64,000 nucleotides of DNA. Origin: Chrysomallon squamiferum (Eukaryota > Mollusca > Gastropoda > Neomphalida > Peltospiridae). A model generated the notes under the pieces. The model searched no databases. It saw only the letters and a program-made list of their open reading frames with translations, and was not told where the DNA came from. Made by a program: the position numbers and the translations under genes. Positions 12,815-64,000 of this stretch are shown here, piece after piece. The first letter of the stretch is position 1, and every line of letters begins with the position of its first letter. The DNA lies in contig CM022675.1 of the NCBI GenBank assembly GCA_012295275.1, positions 12,267,753 to 12,331,752 of the forward strand, in the 5' to 3' direction.

Positions 12815-14250
12815 ACTCGCAATAAAATATTTCGATTGCCTCAATTTAATCACAGCAAACAGACTCACTCTGCTGTCCATCTGTGTAAATAAAAACTTTA
12901 AATTTGTTATGTAGCACACTTTAATCAAAAGTAAATTTAATTCCGTACATTACTGCACATTGTGAATTTAAAGAAATTTAGTTATGTATAATATTCTACA
13001 CTGTTAATATTAATATTTTTGCTAATTCTAAAACCTTTCAGAAAATTCGAATTTTCAATTTTCCGGACAACTTTAACCCATTTTAGTTGGTTCAGAATGA
13101 AGTTCAGGTATTGTTTCCTCTGCTGTTTTCTACAAGAAGTAGACACAAGCTCTGATTTCGCTAGAACATTGTGTTCAAACTATGATGTTTTATCTTCAGG
13201 ACAGACATTTTTGTACGCACCTTTGCTAGAAGCACTGAAAGTGATTCAAGATGCGGCTCCCTCCTTATATACTTATTTACTGAGTTTTTCTTTTGCAATG
13301 TTCAAGCACATCATTAGTGGGAAACATTAGTTATAAAAAAATAAATAATTCAGTGAGTAAGTAACTAAATAAGTAAATAAACAGAATAATAAAAAAAAAA
13401 TATATATATAGTAAGAAATATAGAATAAAATAAACTTGTACTTGAAATCATTAACAACAGCAAGTTTCTTTTCTTAGAGATTTAAACTGTCTTTAATAGC
13501 TAAATGTTTTTCTGTCTTCGAAAAGATGTGAATCACGTCATTTAAAAACGCTTATTTAAGCAGCTTTGCCTAAATCAATGAAACATTTCCAAGGATTGGT
13601 TTTCTTGTCGTAGTGTACAGCATGTGACAGTTGTCGAGTAACTGATACTTCGGTATCTGAGTTCTGGGGGAGGGGGGCACAGCAAAACAAACAAGTTTTT
13701 AATATAAAAGAATTAGCCTGACAGTTAAACGTGTGCTGTTGCTCAATTATCAGACCGAGAAGGCAACGATCGCTCATTTCACTTTAAAAACAAACAAGGT
13801 GTCGTTTTAATAAAAAAATAATAAAAATTAATTATAATAAGTAGAAAATTAAAGATTTTAGTTACAGCTCATTTTGCCAGGATTTCAACGCCTTTTAAAA
13901 GAACAGATTTAAAACACGATGAGAGAATTTCGAGTAGTTGATGAGTTTTCTTGATGTTGTGTTTTTTACGTATGCAGCAGGATTTCCCACCCCTTGTTGT
14001 TCAGTTTATTTAGATCTCACTCTACTCGCGTTACTAAGAACATTGCACACATAACAAATCCATACACAGAATGATCATACGATAAACATGGCTTAATTTC
14101 TAGATTTAAAGGTTTCATTAACCATTTAAAACAAATATATTGAAAACTGTGAACAATATAAAATATTAAGGAATAATATGTACAACATGAAAACTATGTA
14201 CGTTAATATTATCACTATTGTTGTTGTTTTTGTTAATATATTTTAAAAAC
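12815..14250. other. Intergenic, no gene seen
   Basis: AT-rich unique sequence. An open frame of 103 codons at 13019-13330 (+) has no recognisable domain, no conserved Cys pattern and mixed composition; I do not call it a gene. Confidence 0.5.
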
Positions 14251-14586
14251 TTTTTCTGTAACGTACCTTGTCAAACCATTTTTTCTATTTACTTGTAACG
14301 TACGTTGTTACACACGTTTGTTTATTGTTTATGTTGCGTACGCTGCACACACGTTTTTCTGTTTTCTTGTTACGTGTTCTCACACACTGGTTTTTATTTT
14401 CTTGTAACGTACGTTATCACACACGTTTTTCTGTTTTCTTGTTACGTGTTCTCACACACTGTTTTTTATTTTCTTGTAACGTACGTTATCACACACGTTT
14501 TTCTGTTTTCTTGTTACGTGTTCTCACACACTGGTTTTTATTTTCTTGTAACGTACGTTATCACACACGTTTTTCTATTTTCGTGT
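14251..14586. repeat. AACGTACGTT-bearing minisatellite, second cluster
   Basis: Alternating units TTTTCTGTTTTCTTGTTACG and TTTTATTTTCTTGTAACGTA followed by CGTTATCACACACG, with the 10-bp palindrome AACGTACGTT in most. Higher-order period is about 69 bp, in roughly 4 copies. Same family as the cluster at 5611. Confidence 0.8.
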
Positions 14587-15169
14587 TAATAAAATAAATA
14601 AAATAGAATGAATGAATGAATGAACGAATAAATTAATTAATAAATAAACGTAACAAAATAGATATACATAATGCTTAAAAATTAATTCTAATATTCAATT
14701 CAGAATATAGATATTTATTAATGTAGTTCACACTTATATAAATTAAATATTTTAATAATAGATTTCAAAAACAGAAACAGTAATTATTTCGTATACATAC
14801 TATATAATAATAATTATTCATACAGTATCTAAGCGACCCAGTGCAATACAATACATAACAAATATAATGTAATGTATTTACTTATAATATAATATAATAT
14901 AATATAATGTAATGTATTATGATAGTATGATATAATATACTTTTCTGTAAAATGAGGACGTTAATTTAAATTAAAAAAAAAAAAAAAAAAAAATTGGAAT
15001 ATCGATTCAAGTAATGCAATCAAGACATTTAAGAATCGCAAGGTGTGTGTGTGTTGTTGTTTTTTTAGTTTAGTATTTGATACTAAATTTTATTTTACCA
15101 GAAACTCTCGAGTTTTCAATTATTATTTTCACTACGAGATTTCTAAAACCATTTTAGTTGTAGAACAGT

Positions 15170-15262
<93 letters not shown>

Positions 15263-17297
15263 TTTAAGTTTTCATTATTAACATATTCGATTGTATTGTA
15301 GTTGAATATATTTCGAGGTGGATATTAGATTTCATTATGCAACGAGCTTTCGATATAAAAATAATAATAATACAAATTACTAATTTCACTTGTAAAAAAT
15401 AGCATATTTCTATCTGTAGGTTCTTTTTAAATTAACGCACATTTGCCAATTTTTTATTATTATTTTTTTTTTTTAGTTCAGTATATTTCTTTCTTGAACA
15501 TTAAAATTCCTTATGCAGCGATCTTTGAATTTTCGATTTTTTATTATTAGTATCACAGCCTTTGGAACTCATAAATTTTATTAATGCACATTTGGTAAAT
15601 TTTTTAACATTTTTTTTAGCTGAATAAATTTCTGTACGGCGAATTTTAGATTTTTATTATCATTATCACAACCTTTGGAACTCATAAATTTTATTAATGC
15701 ACATTTGGTAAAAATTTTTTTATTTTTTATTTAGCTGAGTAAATTTATTTCTGTGTTGAAAATACGTGTAAGCCTTTGATTTTTCAATTATTATTATCAT
15801 GACCCTTGAAATTCGCGCACATTAAATGTATATTCGATCATAATACAATGCTCAAAGGGAATTTCGTCGTTCTGATCTTTATATTTGAATGCTTTGACCA
15901 CGTGTTACGTTTCTTAATCGACTTGTGTACTTGGTAAACATTATAGCAATTGACTGACACGTGCACATGCGCCATACGCTCGTCAATACGGCGGAGAATA
16001 ATTCAAAGACTGCAAAGCCCGTTACTCTCCTAGTGCGCGCAGAAACAAGCGAAGTCAGATTGCTTCAATCAATGACCACCGAATATCAATATGGCGGATC
16101 AGATTAAAAGGTCAAAAAGGCCTGCTTTATTGCAAGGTCAAAGCAATTTGGGATGTTGTTGGATAAAACCCCGATTCAGACATCGCCATCTATAAAACAA
16201 CTTTTACTTTGCAATTAAATCTGAGAAAAGATCATACGGGATAATGTTTATTAAAATGAATAAAATTGTTAACCCGGTTTTAATTTATTGCTTTAAAAAT
16301 AAACATCTGTGGAAATAGTTATTGAACAGAAGAAACAACAACAATTAATTAAAAAAAACAATAATAATATGACAAAATGAAATTTTAGCCTATATAGAAA
16401 AAATTAAAAATCCCAAGAAATTGTAACGTATATAACAAAAATAACATAACAAGAAGGAAAAAATGTATGAAAATATCACGTGTATATAAAAAATAACAAA
16501 AAGGAAAACATTATAACAAAAATATTATAACAGAAAAGAAAACTTGTATGGAAATATCACGTGACTAACATATATAACAAAATGAAAACATAAAATTAAA
16601 CTATAACTCATATAACAAAAGCAAAAAAAAAAAAAAGAAATGAAAATCGTATGAAGTTTGTAACGTATATAACAAAGCTAATTAAATATAAGAAATTGAT
16701 TAAACTTTAACAAAAATAATTAAGTGAAAACACCGTACGAAATTATAAAATATACAACAAAAATAACAAAATGAAAAACCGTAATATATTTAACAAATTA
16801 TAACAAACATAAAAACATGACACAAAAGTGATATCGTAGAGTAATACGTGAAGAGAATCCTGACCTCTGTCAATAATTCTGAACTATTAACACTGTCACA
16901 ACGTCTTTGCACTAAACGACTCGAGTGATGGTGTTCAAAATTCAGAGAAGTCGGCCTGCAGCAGAAGCAGGTCAACATTCGTAAAACTTGCCTCCGCCTC
17001 AGATTACTGTCTAAAAAACTTACTAAAGCAATTTGTTATGTATTTATTTATTTATTTATTTATTTATTATAATATAATCGTTTGTTTGTTATTTATTCAT
17101 CTGTTTGTTTATTTATAATTAGACATTGCTGCTGTAACTATTGCTATTGTTGTAATTATTAATACCATCATCATAATCATCTTTATTATAATAATTATTG
17201 TTATTGTTGCTATTATTAATTCATTTATTTATGATTTATGATTTATTTCCATTTTATTCTTTCTTTCTTTCTTTCTTTCTTTCTTTATTTATTACAG
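14587..17297. other. Upstream flank of the mosaic gene: AT-rich, simple repeats, tandem duplications
   Basis: Contains (ATAAT)n near 14884-14910, (ATT)n at 15173-15261, two to three diverged copies of a roughly 115-bp unit with CCTTTGGAACTCATAAATTT at about 15555-15740, the promoter-like stretch at 16000-16230, a loose repeat of GTAACGTATATAACAAAA words from 16420 to 16790, and TTTA/TTTC runs just before the first coding exon. Confidence 0.6.
16000..16230 (+). promoter_or_regulatory. Possible promoter of the mosaic gene (TATAAA at 16191)
   Basis: A less AT-rich stretch than its surroundings with CpG-bearing sequence (CGCGCAG, GGCGG), a CAATCAATG element and TATAAAAC at 16191-16198, about 1.1 kb before the first coding exon. 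A transcript starting near 16220 would need a non-coding exon spliced to 17298. This is composition and motif inference only; no transcription start is proven. Confidence 0.25.
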
Positions 17298-62340
<45,043 letters not shown>

Positions 62341-62496
62341 AATTAATTGTATTTTTATATACCAGACATTCAAGTTGTACAGTCTGAACTAAATATAGTT
62401 TTATTATTATTTTTTTATAACTCACAATTTAAACCTGAAGCTTTAAAGTTTAAGAAATATATTCAGCTATACTGCATATTGTTAATTCTGTTTTAC

Positions 62497-62555
<59 letters not shown>

Positions 62556-62715
62556 TGCAAAAATGTATACACTGCACTGATAGAATGTTTTTTTGATCTT
62601 TTCTTTTCTAAATTATGTAATAAGGTTTTTAATTCTATTTTTTTTAATCTGAAATAAAAAAATATATCATACATACAAACATACAAACATACATACATGC
62701 ATACATATATATATA

Positions 62716-62766
<51 letters not shown>

Positions 62767-64000
62767 GCACATGTACGTACATTAAAACAGCAGTTAAGAA
62801 ACTGCAAACAGCATTATCTAAAGATACAAAACTTAAAAACACAAATTTGTTACTCAGACTTAGAGTTCCATACCTCACGAGCTTTCTACAATTTTCAGTT
62901 CATTTTTTCACCTTACATATTTTTATTATTATTTGTCACGAATTAACCAGCAGTATTATTTTATTACTAGAAATATGTTTTGTCGGAGTGTGCACTTTAA
63001 CCGATAATTCTTTTAATGTTAATTTAAAAGTGAACGATAAATGATTTTGTCATAGGTAAATATGTAGATACAGTTAAAAGGAAATAAATGAAAAGACATA
63101 ACAGATCTTTATTTGTTCATTAAACAGGTTAATATGTTGAGAAACAAATGTGTAAGTAACAGATGAAAACAATAACATAACATATAATTTGACAAGTGAT
63201 TGAATTAATTTTCGTAACACTGTCACAGTAATTTTAAACTCTGAATAATCATGTTTATAAATATTCCTGTTCTTTATCTTGAACAGTTTAACAAAAAACA
63301 AAAACAAAAAAATGTTTGTTATAACAAAACATGTTATTTTTCATTGTACCTTATTCACAGCTTGAATTTTACTGAATATGTTTTCGAAGGAAAAATTATA
63401 AATTTTCGAAACCCCAAAAGTGCTAGTTGCTACCCGAGGAAAAATTCGTCCATTAATAAAATTAAACTTAGAAATTAATGAAAAACTAATCAGGATTTCT
63501 TCCAATACAATGATTATTCTGAAAAGTTCTAAAAAGATGACAAAGTAGTTAATGATTTTTTTTTCTGACAAATTATATTTCTAGAAATCTCAGGTAAAAT
63601 ATATCTTTACTTTGCAGGAGGTCATTGTTATGTTTTTGTTATTCAGTTACGTTGTGTTTTAACATGAATATACGTCAACAGACTGCGGTGCATAAAGTAC
63701 ATTGTACATTAACATTCATTTGCAATTTTAATATAAATCAGCAATAATAATACAACGATACAAATTAACAACAGTTCGGATATACTATTATATAAATGAA
63801 TAAGAGTTCGTCATATATAAAAAAAAAAAAGTATTGTTGATGCAGTATCTTACTTCAGCGCATCCTACATTAATAGTATACTTATTTTTATTTATTTATT
63901 TATATTTGTCCTTGTCTGAATGTAAGATAAAGAAAAACCATCAAAACAAGCTTTTTCTTCTTCTTTTTTTTTTCAGTTTGGTGATGGGTAGAACAAATTC
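62341..64000. other. Downstream intergenic, no gene seen
   Basis: AT-rich with (TA)n at 62497-62551, CATA/TA/CA runs at 62668-62766 and short A/T homopolymers. Open frames are under 130 codons, mostly over repeats; none shows a domain. Confidence 0.6.

Noticed and set aside
13019-13330. 103-codon plus-strand open frame.
   Set aside because: No domain, no Cys or composition signal, AT-rich surroundings; expected by chance in 64 kb.

Overview
The window looks like nuclear DNA from an invertebrate animal. It is AT-rich and packed with micro- and minisatellites. The one convincing gene is split into dozens of small, more GC-rich exons by GT-AG introns, and it encodes animal-only extracellular modules (calcium-binding EGF, VWD-C8-TIL, Kazal/follistatin, TSP1, cystine knot). 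The repeat landscape (TATG, ACT, AAT, GA arrays) recalls molluscs and other lophotrochozoans, but the species cannot be fixed from sequence alone.

Layout: 1-17.3 kb has no convincing gene. It holds a 57-bp AGT-rich minisatellite (55-1058), many simple repeats, a 2.5-kb satellite of 24-bp palindromic units (9149-11680), a near-perfect 117-bp hairpin (12698-12814) and two separated clusters of one AACGTACGTT-bearing minisatellite. A TATA-containing, less AT-rich stretch near 16.0-16.2 kb is a possible promoter. From 17298 to about 62340 a single plus-strand gene is reconstructed as 56 coding exons. Their phases join without a break into about 2841 codons, ending at TAA 62159-62161 with AATAAA at 62335. 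The last 1.7 kb is AT-rich and shows no gene.

Predicted protein, in order: signal peptide; Thr/Ser/Pro-rich stalk; EGF; 12-residue linker; four EGF-type modules; seven tandem modules resembling the degenerate fibrinogen-like domain of contactin-associated proteins (CNTNAP/neurexin IV); three calcium-binding EGFs; a VWD-C8-TIL unit with GDPH and CGLC motifs; three more EGF-type modules; Kazal, follistatin-like, Kazal-like, TSP1 and follistatin/Kazal modules; a slit/agrin-type C-terminal cystine knot. Nearly every module boundary is a phase-1 intron, the signature of exon shuffling. The architecture suggests a large secreted, disulfide-rich, possibly polymerising protein (matrix, mucus, adhesive or clotting type); its function is not known from the sequence.

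The most unusual DNA-level feature is that about ten introns of this gene carry tandem repeats that copy the adjoining splice site, often with a piece of exon, producing arrays of decoy donors or acceptors. A decayed hAT/ZNF862-like transposase fragment and a possible mariner-type MITE also lie in introns.
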